DNA of 64,000 nt from contig NC_088937.1 in assembly GCF_033473495.1 (NCBI RefSeq), forward strand, positions 3,162,001-3,226,000, in the 5' to 3' direction. Shown one piece after another: positions 1 to 10,757 of this stretch. Within the stretch, counting starts at the first letter, position 1, and each line of letters starts with the position of its first letter. Source of the stretch: Cercospora beticola. Taxonomy: Eukaryota > Ascomycota > Dothideomycetes > Mycosphaerellales > Mycosphaerellaceae. The position numbers were made by a program, and so were the translations under genes. Under the pieces are notes generated by a model, which saw nothing but the letters and a program-made list of their open reading frames with translations, made no database searches and was not told where the DNA came from.

Positions 1-1572
1 TTGAGCAACGGCTTCGGCAACATGGGCCTCAATGGCAATGGTTTCCCTCCTCCAGGCCAGTGGGGCAACCAATTCAACAGCCCATACGGTCAGCAAGGTG
101 GTTACGGGGGCTTTCAACAGTTCCCACCAAACGGTCAAGCCGCTGCAGGTGCCGGTCGCTTCGAGGGCGGCAGCAATCATCACCACAACAACTCGCGCAG
201 CACTCAGCAGCAGCGCAAGCAAGCCGCCGACGAGGCTCAGGCCAAGTACAACTCAGTCAAGGTTGAGCAGCTCACGGGCGAGATCTATGGCTTGTGCAAA
301 GACCAACACGGTTGCCGCTTTCTTCAGAGAAAGCTAGAGGAGCGCAATGAGAAGACCGTCCAGATCATCTTCGACGAGGTCAAAGACCACATGATCGAGC
401 TCATGGTCGACCCTTTCGGTAACTACCTGTGCCAGAAGCTGCTCGAGAGCGCCAACGATGACCAGCGCACCGTCCTGATTGAGAACGCTTCGCCTGCTAT
501 GACCAAGATTGCACTCAACCAACACGGCACTCGTGCTTTGCAAAAGATGATCGAGTACATCTCCACTCCTGAGCAGATCCAGCTCATCATCAAGGCTCTA
601 GGCAACGATGTTGTCCTTCTCATCCAAGACCTCAACGGCAACCACGTCATTCAGAAGTGTCTCAACCACCTCTCTTCCATCGATGCGTCCTTCATCTTTG
701 ATGCTGTTGGGGCAAACTGCATCACTGTTGGCACTCACCGTCACGGCTGCTGTGTTCTTCAGCGCTGCATCGATCACGCTGATGGTCTTCAGAAGGGCCA
801 GATGGTTGACCATGTCATTCGCAACGCTTATTCTCTGGTCCAAGATCCTTTCGGCAATTATGTGGTGCAATACATTCTCGATCTGGCTGAGCCGTGCTTC
901 ACCGAGCCACTTTGCCGTGCCTTCTACGGCGAGATTCCAGCTCTCTCCAAGCAGAAGTTCAGCTCAAATGTGATCGAGAAGTGCATTCGATGCTCCAGCA
1001 ACGAGACTCGCCGCGACCTCATCCGCGAGATCCTGAACACTCAGATCCTCGAGAAGTTGCTTCGTGACGGCTTCGCCAACTACGTTGTTCAGACCGCCAT
1101 GGATTTTGCCGACGACGAGATGAAGGCTCTTCTGTACGAGAACATTCGCCAGATCATTCCAGGCATTCGAAACACGCCTCATGGCCGCCGCATCGCCAGC
1201 AAGCTCAACGACTACCACAACCGCATGGCCAACCCCGCGCCATCGATTCTGTCTCCACTCGACTCTGCGTCCGTTCCTTCTGGTGGTCCATCGTACAACT
1301 CCACTCAGCGCACGCCAACCCGCGCCAACCGTCACGGCATGATCGGTGCTCCTGCTCAGTGGGCTAACAGCAGCTCTCCCTTTGGCGGTGCTGGCTTCGA
1401 TGGCGGCAACTATGCTGCCAACGGCTTGCACGGTGAAGGCATCGCCTCTCCGTCTCCGCAGCGTGGCGCCCAGAACCCCTACATGTTCAACGGCCCACCC
1501 GCCTTCGCCAATGGCTTCGCCGGCCCTGGTTTCGTCGCTCCGGGCGCCCAGCAACCTTACGGCCACTTCTGA
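1..1572 (+). CDS. PUF4: Puf4-like Pumilio-family RNA-binding protein, 5' partial
   Basis: Cytoplasmic mRNA-binding protein that represses or destabilises target transcripts through UGUA-containing 3'UTR sites. The reading frame is open from base 1 (TTG, not a start), so the N-terminus lies outside the window. Eight PUF repeats run over about residues 92-375 of the visible 523, with typical cores such as CKDQHGCRFLQ, DPFGNYLCQ, NQHGTRALQ, DLNGNHVIQ, THRHGCCVLQ, DPFGNYVVQ, QKFSSNVIE and DGFANYVVQ, followed by RNTPHGRR. The first repeat and the THRHGCCVLQRC core resemble yeast Puf4 more than Puf3, as I recall them. The visible N-terminal part (about 1-70) is rich in G/N/Q/F/P and the tail (about 400-523) is S/G/P/N rich, so both flanks look disordered. 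No intron is needed in the visible part. Family assignment is firm; the Puf4 orthology is inferred. Confidence 0.93.
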   Translation: MSNGFGNMGLNGNGFPPPGQWGNQFNSPYGQQGGYGGFQQFPPNGQAAAGAGRFEGGSNHHHNNSRSTQQQRKQAADEAQAKYNSVKVEQLTGEIYGLCKDQHGCRFLQRKLEERNEKTVQIIFDEVKDHMIELMVDPFGNYLCQKLLESANDDQRTVLIENASPAMTKIALNQHGTRALQKMIEYISTPEQIQLIIKALGNDVVLLIQDLNGNHVIQKCLNHLSSIDASFIFDAVGANCITVGTHRHGCCVLQRCIDHADGLQKGQMVDHVIRNAYSLVQDPFGNYVVQYILDLAEPCFTEPLCRAFYGEIPALSKQKFSSNVIEKCIRCSSNETRRDLIREILNTQILEKLLRDGFANYVVQTAMDFADDEMKALLYENIRQIIPGIRNTPHGRRIASKLNDYHNRMANPAPSILSPLDSASVPSGGPSYNSTQRTPTRANRHGMIGAPAQWANSSSPFGGAGFDGGNYAANGLHGEGIASPSPQRGAQNPYMFNGPPAFANGFAGPGFVAPGAQQPYGHF

Positions 1573-3337
1573 GCGGCAGTGCTACCGCTCCCTTCAACAC
1601 TTCGAGCTCGACCACACACCTGTATCAGTATCGCGGTGCGACTATGATCCCCCTTGTGCTTTGACAGAGCGCTGTCAGGTACCATCACGACATCACGCAA
1701 GCTCGCACACCCTTCCTTTTCAGCACGAGCTACGACATCGAAACGGCCGACATGTACTTTGACGAGATACAGACGTGTCACTTTTACTTCGACAGATCTG
1801 ACACCCGGCGCGGTGGTCCAGAGCCCAGCATTTCCCGGTCAAGATCTTGCATGCAGACGGCGCGCTGCGGACATCTCACTGATGATCCTGTACCACCACC
1901 GACCAAATGCTTCCATCTTCGGCGCAACACCTTGGTTTACTTCACACACACACACCAAAATCTCTTCAAAGTACCTTTTTTTTTCATTTGTTTACGACGA
2001 CATACGGGCGAGGCGATCATCATACGAGCAAACTTTTTATGGCACGATAACGAGATGGCAATTGGCCTGTAACAAAAGAAAAATTGAGTCTTGCATATGG
2101 TGATGGGTTGATCTTTGAGATTGGGTTACGGGCTAGCTTAGGAAATCTTCGAGATGTGCGCTTGCGATGAGGCCGACTTCTTGGATAGTCGTGCTGCCGT
2201 CGTGAAATCTGGGCTGGCTTGTATGATAGAGTTTGCACAAAAAATATGAGCTGGTCTATCTACTTTCTTTTCCTTGTGTCTACTGCTGCGTTGAAGACTG
2301 CTACTCAACAATTCGCAGGACAAAGGGACGTTTCCGATCGAAGAACAATGAAGGTCGGTATGCCTTGCATACGCACGGCGCCCAGCATTCCGCGCTCACG
2401 ATATTGCCGAAGGTGGGCACTGCCATCAGCTTTGTACCATGCAGCCTTTAACACAGACTAGTGATCATTTGCTTTAGTGGAGAGGAAAGCATTGCCACTG
2501 CTGGGCTGGTGGCCTTGCGCGCGCCCTCCTGGCCTCCTTTGCGTGCGTGCTTTCTCGCGCATTACTACTGCTCAACGAGCTGGATCTGGCCAACGTTCAT
2601 ATACCTTTAAGCTCTCGATCCCATCATCTTCGCGAAGAAGGAGCGGGCAAAACAACCTCCGTACCCCTGCATGACCGATCTCTTTTCAACGAGCTGAGCA
2701 GCAAAAAGGACTTGGTCCCAAAATGTGCTGGCAAGCCGGCCCAGCTTTCGAAGGCTGTGGGTGCCAAAGGGAAACTAGGCCTATACGATACTGTGAATCA
2801 CGCTGCGGAGAGATCAAAGTGCTTGAGGAACAGAGTAGGACGCGTGTTTGCGGGAAACATACTCTTGAGCTGAGGAATAGCTCTTATATTCTGATGAGGA
2901 AAGTTGAACGAGAAGATGATTTGATGGCTTTGCCGTCAAGGGGGAAGAAGGGGGAGGAGGTGAAGGCGTTTGGGTGAAAGAGTAGACTGGGTGGAGAGGA
3001 AGGATATGTTGATCGAGAGCAAGTTGGCGCTGCTGTGAAGGCGGCACAGAGTCTTGGGAGCCAGTGGAGAAGATGGCTTTGGAGCCTCGCATTGCGATGG
3101 TATGTTATGAGGATATCATTAGAAGATCTGTGCTCATCGATTTATCGCGAAAGAGAAGCAAAGACTGGATGAATGGCCAGCAACATGGCAGCACTGCGGG
3201 AGGATCCAATGGACTGAAATTGGCTGCTCTCTGGCTACGTCATTCACACTTTCAAGCTTGACCAACTTCAATGCGCCTCCATTATTGAAGCACGACAAAC
3301 CATCTGAACACAAGACTTCCGCTCCATCGTAGCCACA
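1573..3337. other. Intergenic region and PUF 3'UTR
   Basis: No convincing gene. It holds a short CA-dinucleotide run at about 1943-1954 and a T-run near 1976-1984, probably in the 3' UTR of the Puf gene. The rest (about 2.3-3.3 kb) has only short overlapping open frames without recognisable protein features. Confidence 0.6.
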
Positions 3338-3871
3338 ATGAGGACCTCACTGCTGCAACTCAGCTCGCGAACCCGCCTCGTCGTCTCCCACACAACCCGC
3401 CAATTTTCAACCACCCCACCCCTCTCCGCCCGAAACCGCATCTACCCAGCCCGCGTCCGCAACGAAGAAGACCTCCACACCCTGATCCTCAGCAGCGCCA
3501 GCAGTCGCGTCCCCCTCATAACCCTCTGGATGACAACCTGGAGTCGTGACTGCGATGAAATTCTACCTCTCATCAAAGACCTCATCGAACATGACGGTGT
3601 AGGAGAAGACAAAGGCAGCGTGAGCTTCGCAGAAATAGAAATGGATAGTCCAGATTTAGGAGGAGTTTCCGGAATTGCGCAAAGGTATATGGTTACTTCG
3701 GTTCCGACGCTTTTGGCGTTTGATCGACAAGAACCGCAGATTGAGACGAAGGTTGCGAGGTTGGAGGATTTGAAAAGTAGGGAGTTTTTGAGGGGGTGGA
3801 TTGAGAGGGAGGCTGCGAGGCATGGGAGTGGGGGTGCGGGTGGGAGGTTTTTTGGACTGTTTGGGAGATGA
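3338..3871 (+). CDS. Mitochondrial thioredoxin-fold protein with SRDC active site
   Basis: Single-exon protein of 177 aa. The first 33 residues are Arg/Ser/Thr rich with no acidic residue and contain RQFSTTPPLSARN, a typical mitochondrial presequence and cleavage context. The rest reads as a thioredoxin fold: a hydrophobic strand PLITLWMTTW at about 59-68, active-site position W68-S69-R70-D71-C72 where classical thioredoxins have WCGPC, and a conserved cis-proline loop TSVPTLLAF. The first catalytic cysteine is replaced by serine, so dithiol chemistry is unlikely. A monothiol, peroxidase-like or chaperone role is possible but is inference. The tail is glycine rich and ends GGRFFGLFGR. The ATG has a favourable context (CACAATGA). 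Confidence 0.8.
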   Translation: MRTSLLQLSSRTRLVVSHTTRQFSTTPPLSARNRIYPARVRNEEDLHTLILSSASSRVPLITLWMTTWSRDCDEILPLIKDLIEHDGVGEDKGSVSFAEIEMDSPDLGGVSGIAQRYMVTSVPTLLAFDRQEPQIETKVARLEDLKSREFLRGWIEREAARHGSGGAGGRFFGLFGR

Positions 3872-4688
3872 GTGTAGATGCGAAGAAGAGGCGACAGCAT
3901 GATGGAGCTGACATGGAAGCGTCCGCAGTGATGCTGGCTTGATTGCATGGGTTCTGGGCTGATTTGATGCGCTTCCCAGTAGCGAAATCAAGACAGCTGG
4001 GGTGGTACTGAGGCCCGCATCTTCGCTTCACTTGTCGCCATCTAGGCGGAGAAGTGGAGATGTTCAGGGCCAAATTAGGCAGAGCGCTTCTCAGAGCGAC
4101 GAAACTTGGCCAAGATCCGTCTTCCTCTGCAATGAGTTGCGATCGATTCGGCCAGCCGAAGTATCGATTGGATCACGAAAGCCACAGAAAACTCACCGTG
4201 GGCCTGTGGCATACAGATCATCATCGCGCTCCTAGAACGTGCCTGGGGTACGGAGCGCGGCCCTAAGCCTGAGATTCAATTCGTATGATGAATTGGAGGC
4301 AGGGAAGAATAAGTGCACAGTACCTGGCGTGAATTGCTGGGACGACAACAGCATGGATACGAACAGTGGAATGGTTACCAGAACGAAGAATCAGACTACT
4401 CTCGAGCAAATCAATAAATTAGTGTTGGCCTGTACTGTCCGTTTACATTGTCCTGTCGATTTCAAGGCACCACCGGGCCTGACCTGGCCCTTCCACCTCT
4501 GGAATTGTGGGTAGTGGTGTGAGGTCGCTCGGCCGAGGTTCTGTTCTTCGATCTTGTATACATGGGAAGAATGGTCGCGACCATAACGCGCCTTCTATCC
4601 CGAATCTGAGTCGAAGCTCCATTAGTTTGTCCATAAAGCGAAGTTTTTGGCCCAAGTCGAAGCACCTCCAACGATAAGACAGCCGTGC
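3872..4688. other. Convergent intergenic spacer
   Basis: Lies between two stop codons on opposite strands and should hold both 3' UTRs. Open frames here run into the antisense of the next gene and show no family features. Confidence 0.6.
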
Positions 4689-5386
4689 CTAATTGTCCTG
4701 TCCGTAACCCACAAAGCTGAACCCTTTGACTTCGGTCGAAGCTCGAGCACTTTCTCGGCCGTTCACTCCGTTCGTGCGCAAGTGTGTTCGCTGCTTGCGT
4801 TCCCACCGCGACTCCATCAGGCTCGTAAACGGCTTGCCCAGGAAAGCTAGAATCACGCAAAAGAACGTTGCCCAGAAATGCCAGAACATAACGATTGCCG
4901 TCCCAATTCCCCATGGAGCGAAGAATTGGAAGAATTGATCGACCTGGTAGAGATCGTTCTGAGACTGGATGTAGTATTTCCGCGAACCAGGTTTGTGGAC
5001 AAGTTGCAGTACGGTGGTCAAGTCGACAGCGCTCTTGTGGAGAGGCACGAACCAGATGGAGAAGATCTGGCTGATGCTGACGTAGAGTATCATCTTGTCT
5101 TCGTCGTATGCTACGCTGTTGACGTTGAGGATGATAGTAGGAGACATGATCTTGTACCATCGGAAGATTTGGAGAATGAGCCATCTGCTGCCCTCGAAGC
5201 TTCCGGTGCGGCAGAAGGGGTGCTGAGGACGTTCAGTACATCGGTATGAATATGGACATGGAAGAAACGCACAGTAAAGCTAGCATCGCTGGTAAAGTAG
5301 TTCGTGATAGCTGTTTCTTGTTGTCGCGGAGAGCCTTGTGTCAACTTATGCACAATGCCGCGAATTTCTGCTATGGGATCGTCCAT
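4689..5386 (-). CDS. SigF-like NTF2-domain protein with C-terminal membrane segment
   Basis: Two exons: 5386-5273 and 5222-4689, with a 50-nt intron at 5272-5223 (GTGCGT donor, TACTGAAC branch, CTCAG acceptor). The splice is in phase and gives 215 aa. The N-terminus MDDPIAEIRGIVHKLTQGSP followed by ITNYFTSDASFT / HPFCR, then RWYKIMSP, ILNVNSVAYDE and YYIQSQNDLYQV, is the pattern I know from fungal SigF-like NTF2-like proteins, a small alpha+beta cone fold of unknown biochemical role. After the NTF2 part a hydrophobic stretch at about 146-173 (FFAPWGIGTAIVMFWHFW and the following residues) predicts one membrane helix. A polar tail follows. The gene is divergent from the monooxygenase gene, 381 bp apart. 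Function is unknown. Confidence 0.85.
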
Positions 5387-5767
5387 TGTTCCAAACGATT
5401 GGGATCAATACTGCGCGATGCTGTGATGAGCTGTGAACGATGGCAGATATGGAGCGAGGCGAGGGCGTGGTGGACTCGACAAGGTTGACGCTAGCCCGGG
5501 ATGTGGTTCGCAGCTGTCATGTGAAAATCCACTTGTGACGTAGGGAGCTGCCGTTCCTGGCGGATGGTTCGGGGAGAGCAGCAACGACTGCTCATGTCGC
5601 AACAGGTCTCCAGTCGCCGAAGCAAATGCCTCAATGTGACGTACTGCGCTCGTTCGCGCTTGACCCATAAGACATGTAGCCTTTGCGCGCCGCAATTCTC
5701 GCATCGAACCAGGAGGTAAGTGAAGAGACTGCCCGCTTTCGTCTCGTCGTCAACAGTGCCTGGTACC
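5387..5767. promoter_or_regulatory. Shared divergent promoter, NTF2 protein / monooxygenase
   Basis: A 381-bp gap between two divergent start codons must contain both core promoters. I see no clear TATA box or named operator. Confidence 0.5.
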
Positions 5768-7364
5768 ATGGCGCAGAGCACACTGGAGAGCTATGTCCAG
5801 CACCTCCTCAACGACCCGCTGAACTGGCTGTTCCGACTACTCCAGAACCTGCTCGCTTTCGTCCTCTCTCCTGCCCCGCCGACTCCCTCCACGCAACTTA
5901 GCCGGCCTCGCATTGCAGTCATCGGAGCTGGTCTCACCGGAGTCTCCTCTGCATCCCACTGCGTTGGCCATGGATTCGATGTCACGATCTTCGAAGCTGG
6001 CGACGAAGACTCTCTCGGAGGCATCTGGGCCAAGGTCAACAATACTTCAGGCCTGCAGATCCACAGCGTGATGTATCGCTTCCATCCTAGTGTGACATGG
6101 AGCGAAGGATACCCGAGTCGAGGAGAAATCGTCAAAGCTGTAAAGGATGTCTGGAAGAAATATGGTCTTGAGAAGAAAACCAAGTTCAACACGAGAGTTG
6201 AGAAGGTCTATCAGGACAAGCAGGGTCGCTGGATCATCAACAACGAGAGCAATGGACGATACGACGGTGTGATCGCGGCGGTTGGAACCTGTGGAGATCC
6301 GAAGAAGCCCCAAATGCCCGGACAAGAGAAGTTCAAGGGCAAGATCTTCCATTCGAGCCAGCTAGATGGCAAAGGTGAGTTACTTCAGAGGACATAAGAA
6401 TGGAGATGAGACTGACTCTTTTGCAGAGAATGACGCAAAGGGAAAGAAAGTACTTGTCATCGGCGGCGGAGCCAGTGCCATTGAGGCAATGGAATTCACT
6501 ACCGCAGCTGGTGCCGAAAAGACATACATCCTATCACGATCTGAGAAATGGATTATACCTCGTAATCCAATCATCGACATCCTCCTGGCATTGAACATCT
6601 TCGGCCAGGAAACCATTTTCTCCTGGATACCCGAGAAACTCCTTCGCCTCTTCTTCTATCGCGACCTGTCAGACATCGCACCCGCCAAGAATAGCGGCAA
6701 GGGCATCTTCATGGAGACGCCCATGGTCAACAACGACGTACTGGAACAAATCCGATCATGCAAAGCAAGCTGGCTTCGCGGAGACATCAAGAACTTCGAG
6801 GAGAACGGCATCAAATTCAATCACAGAAGCCAAGGTGTACCCAAAAATGGCCCTGGTCGCGAAGAACTCATCGAAGGCGACATATGCATCCTAGCCACCG
6901 GATACGAACGCCCGTCGCTCAGCTTTTTACCCGACGAATGCTTCGAAGACAACTACGAGCCACCAAACTGGTACCTCCAAGTCTTCCCGCCCAAGCACGT
7001 GTCCATCTGCGCAAACAATTGTACTTACGTCAATGCCATCGGTGCAGTGGGAAATTGGCACATTGGAATCTATACTCGATTCCTGCTCATGTTTCTGGTT
7101 GATCCTTTGGCACGTCCTACCGAAGGCCTCATGAAACTCTGGATAGACTTCACGAGATGGGTCAAGAGGTTTGCCCCGACGGGGGCTTTCGACTTCTTCA
7201 CGTATTCGGAGCTCGTGTATTGGTTCGTCTTTGTCATTTTGATCAATCCTTTCCGATGGAAATGGGCATTGTTCGTGCTTACGGGACGAGGCGCTGCTCT
7301 GCCTAAAGCAGTTGTTGAGCAAGAGGGTCGATTCCGGGAGAAGACAGGGAAGAAAGTGGAGTGA
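5768..7364 (+). CDS. Flavin-containing monooxygenase-like protein
   Basis: FAD- and NADPH-dependent oxygenase of the FMO/dimethylaniline monooxygenase type. Exons 5768-6374 and 6427-7364 flank a 52-nt intron (GTGAGT to TTGCAG), giving 514 aa. Visible motifs: FAD Rossmann loop VIGAGLTGVSSA at about 51-62; FMO identifying motif FKGKIFHSSQL at about 186-196; second dinucleotide loop VIGGGASAIE just after the intron; and ILATGYERP late in the protein. A hydrophobic stretch near the C-terminus (YWFVFVILINPFRW) and the N-terminal LNWLFRLLQNLLAFVL suggest membrane association, probably ER. The ATG at 5768 lies in a strong Kozak context (ACCATGG); an in-frame ATG at 5720 is weaker. The substrate cannot be told from sequence. 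No biosynthetic genes sit next to it. Confidence 0.92.
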
Positions 7365-7608
7365 GGTGCCTGGCGGAAGATTCCGGTGTTCGGTGGATAT
7401 GTAGAAGCGACGGCACTGATCGCCCGCTCGAACGATGAAGATACAGATAGACAGAATGATACAGAATGGAACAGTAAGCACTCTAGTGAAATCCTGTATT
7501 ATTACAGTGCCAACGACGTGGCTGCTCTGTATCCCATATCTAGTGTCAACCAGCAACGACCCCGATTTAGTCCTGAATCCTCAAATCTAGGGTCGATCTG
7601 GGCTGCGA

Positions 7609-9556
7609 CTATATCTCCCCAGAAAGCTCAAGATCCTTCGGCGTCAACACCTTGTGAACCTTCTTGTCCATGCCGTGCATCTCAGGAGCAAAGCGGCACT
7701 TGTCGCCATTGATACATCCAATTCCCTTTAATGAACCTTCTTGCAGCTTGGGATAAGGACAATGATGGCCGTAAATGCAATCGATTTCGCGGCAAGATGT
7801 GCCTTTCTTGCAAACGGTCTCCCGAGCAACAACTCGTAACCATTTCTTGTCGTCTTCAGAGAGCTTTACGCTGTGCTCGTGCGGGCAAGCGCCATTAGCT
7901 GCTCTGTGGTGGCAGCAGCCACGCCCAATATAATGCTAGCACGATCTGTCAGTATGCCATTGAATGAACGACTGTGCGTCAACACATACCTGATTGCAAT
8001 ATTTCGCTTGCTTCAGCTTGTATACTTTGTCGTGATCATAGTCCATGTCCTTGTCGATACGGTAACCATCCTTGTTTACCAGAACAACGGGTCCATTCTG
8101 AGGCACTTCCGGTGTTGGCTTTCGGATATCCTTGAAGGGCAGATGTGCATTCTTGCGTGCCATGTTTGCCCATCCTCCACCAGGGGTCACCGGCGCCACG
8201 GGAGCCACGACAGGCGTGGGAGCGCCAGCCACGACAGCAGGTTCGCTCACAGCAACCGAGGACGTGATGCTATTGGCTCGTGTCGAAGGCTCTCTGAACG
8301 ACAGCGTCGTAGGACTGTACATCGGTGTGCTCGGTGCCGGCGTACGTGTTGATGGTGGAGGTGTGAACATAGCACTGGCTGGATTGAAGACATTCTTTGA
8401 ATCGTGACGGCCGCGAGATATGTCACCCAGTAGGTCCAGTGGAGCAAGGCTGAGCTTAGTGTCACGGAACAGGCCAGGTATTGTCTGCTTGTTGAAAGGA
8501 AGATCATCGAGTTCTTTCTCAAATGGTACACCGCCAAGCAGAGTGACCCGGCCAGTTTCATCGTTGTTGTTCATGAAGTTCTCTAAGAAACGGGCATATC
8601 GGTTGTCGTGGCTACAGCCGAAGACTACCTGCCGGCACTGATAGTCGTGGAAGAACTGTCGAAAGTTGGCTGGATTTGTCTTTAGTACATGTCTTTGTCT
8701 CGTCCAAAACTGGATGAGCACCTACCGTTGAGTTTCATATCAGTCACATCCTTGCCAGATCCAATGTCAATGAAGTCGCAGGTCTCGTCTCCGCGGTTGA
8801 ATCCAGTGACGAAGTCCTCGAACACAGACTGAGAGCTCAAAATGCCGGCAGAGACGAGGGTACGGCCCAGACTCTTCACGTTGGCGTAGACCTTGACATC
8901 GATGCGTGACTCCGGCGGACAGTAGGGGTGACTGGCCAGCATTCGAGTCACGGATTCTTTGAGCTGGCGTGCGGCCTTGCGCCCACCATTCTCGCCAAGC
9001 TGGAGCAACTCGTTGTTGAATATCATGCCGTTGCCATCAATGAGGACCATGATAAAAGGATTGGCGAGCAGTAGGTCCTTGAGCACGTTACGCTCTGTGG
9101 TCATGACTTGCAGGCTACCCTGCAACGACTGCTGTGCCTGTCCATCTGTCGAGCCTGCAATCGTGGTCCGTTGAAGTTCTTCATGTTCAAGGACAAGATT
9201 CGAATAGCGGTGTAGAACCTCCTAGTCGGAGTGTTAGTACTATTCCCAACAGCATCGTAGGTCTTGAAAATATCGACAGAGCGCAAGAGCCACCTTACCT
9301 CAAGAAGCTTATTCTGCACCGTGTACTGGGACCTCGAAAATTCATATCTAGCCCAGAGCTCGCTCAAGTGCGCATTTCCTGCCGATGCGATACTTGCAAC
9401 TTCTCTGACAGGCGTTCTCACGGGCGTGGCCGCGGCGCTGGAGTTACGAGTTCCCGTAAGCGAATTCCAGCCATTTGAAGTATCACGAAGCAAGCTGTGG
9501 TTGTCGCTGGTCAACGAGCCGTATCGGCGGGGCGTGCCAATGGGGTCCATCGTCAT
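7609..9556 (-). CDS. Tandem CCCH zinc-finger protein (fungal DUF7923-type)
   Basis: Four exons, 9556-9299, 9221-8726, 8669-7990 and 7935-7609, with introns of 77, 56 and 54 nt. The first has a perfect TACTAAC branch and the third an ACTGAC branch. The product is about 586 aa. An N-terminal S/T-rich segment and a coiled region (VLEHEELQRTT) precede a globular domain containing PFIMVLIDGNGMIFN and FCHD-like FVTGFNRGDETCDFIDIG; this looks like a NYN/PIN-like fold with an acidic DGNG. A low-complexity P/T/A linker follows. The last exon encodes Cys/His clusters (CNQHYIGRGCCHH, CPHEHS, CREIDCIYGHHCPYP, GDKCRFAPEMHG) typical of tandem CCCH fingers that bind RNA. The RNA-related role is family knowledge; target and pathway are unknown. 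Confidence 0.88.
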
Positions 9557-10757
9557 CGAGCGTGCGAAGGATGGACTCGCGCCTGGCTCAGGCGTTCCGA
9601 TAGCAGAGGGCGCCAGTTTGGCGATGATGAGGTGGAGTGGTGGCGTGGAGAGTTGCGATTAGTGAAGGTAAGGGCTGACTTTTTGAAAGCCGTGATAATT
9701 CCGGTGGAAAATTGACGGCGACGTCAATGCAGCAATTTCTTCGGGGCCGGCGCCGACAACGACGGTGGACTGCTTCTTATGGAGTGCTCGAGTAAGGGTT
9801 GCTGCCTGTGACCCAGGTCGATGGCGCCGCAGATGCAGTGAACGGGCAGGTGGCGGCGACGGCGGTTGCGATGTCTTTCGTCTGCTGCTTGCAACGCGAG
9901 TGTCTGGAAGGCGCGATTCTAGCGTGCTCTCGGCGGCCCGGGTCGTCGGCTTGTCCGTTGCACATGCACTTTCGTGATGCGACTAGTTAGATCACGCCAG
10001 TGCGGAGAACGACAAACAGGAGCGGCGACTCTGATTATCGCTTTTGCGGGCTGTCAACGTGCAAATTGAAGGTGTTGGCGAAAGATTTCGTCGCTGCTTC
10101 ACCGCATGTGTGCGCGCGGCGGGAGGCTCGGGAAGGTGCAGCGCGCGACCAGTCGCAAAAATGCAGCTAGTCCCTAGGCGGCTCTGCTGTGTAACACCAG
10201 ACGACGTGTATCCAGCGCAATCGCGCGCGGTGTCTCTCTCTCCAACATTGACGGCGCGTGGCATCGGAGTGGTCGTTGGGCGTGCGGCACACTGTTTGTA
10301 GCAGTTCTGAAACAATTTCGCAGTCAGTATTGGTGGGCAACGCGCTTGGTACGTTCATCGACGCGCCATTGGATGCACGATAACTTTCTTGTCTTACCCG
10401 AGTTCACAATGAGACCGCCTCCCCTATGCAACGGCAGCGATGCGCGGGCTATTGACCTGCAGGCTGCCTACATGCTAAGCTGAGGCACAAACAAATGTCT
10501 TTCGACGCCATGTGATCAACCTGCGTCTCCAGCCGTCTCAATGCAAAGGGTCGAGATTACCACGCCCGGAACCAGGTCCATATGGTGTGCGTCTGCAAGT
10601 CGAACATCAGCTAGTGCATGCAGGCCAAACGCCGTGTGACATACTCTTGTGGCTCTCGTTGCAAATACTGCCGAGCAACAACCCACGCTGCTTGGAGCAG
10701 TCTTGATCTGGTGCCACTTCGCTCCCTGCTAACATGTTCAAGCCACTCTGCTCACGT
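9557..10757. other. Gene-free interval
   Basis: Upstream of the CCCH gene and downstream of the aprataxin gene, both on the minus strand. Moderately GC-rich in the middle. Only short frames in conflicting phases are present; I see no supported feature. Confidence 0.55.

Noticed and set aside
2220..2228. TGTATGATA as a Puf self-regulation site in the Puf gene 3' region
   Set aside because: Position six is G where the Puf4 consensus as I know it needs A or C, and one near match in about 700 bp is not meaningful.
4462..5184. 240-codon minus-strand frame overlapping the NTF2-domain gene
   Set aside because: It is an alternative frame of the spliced SigF-like gene, which gives a recognisable protein in the other frame.
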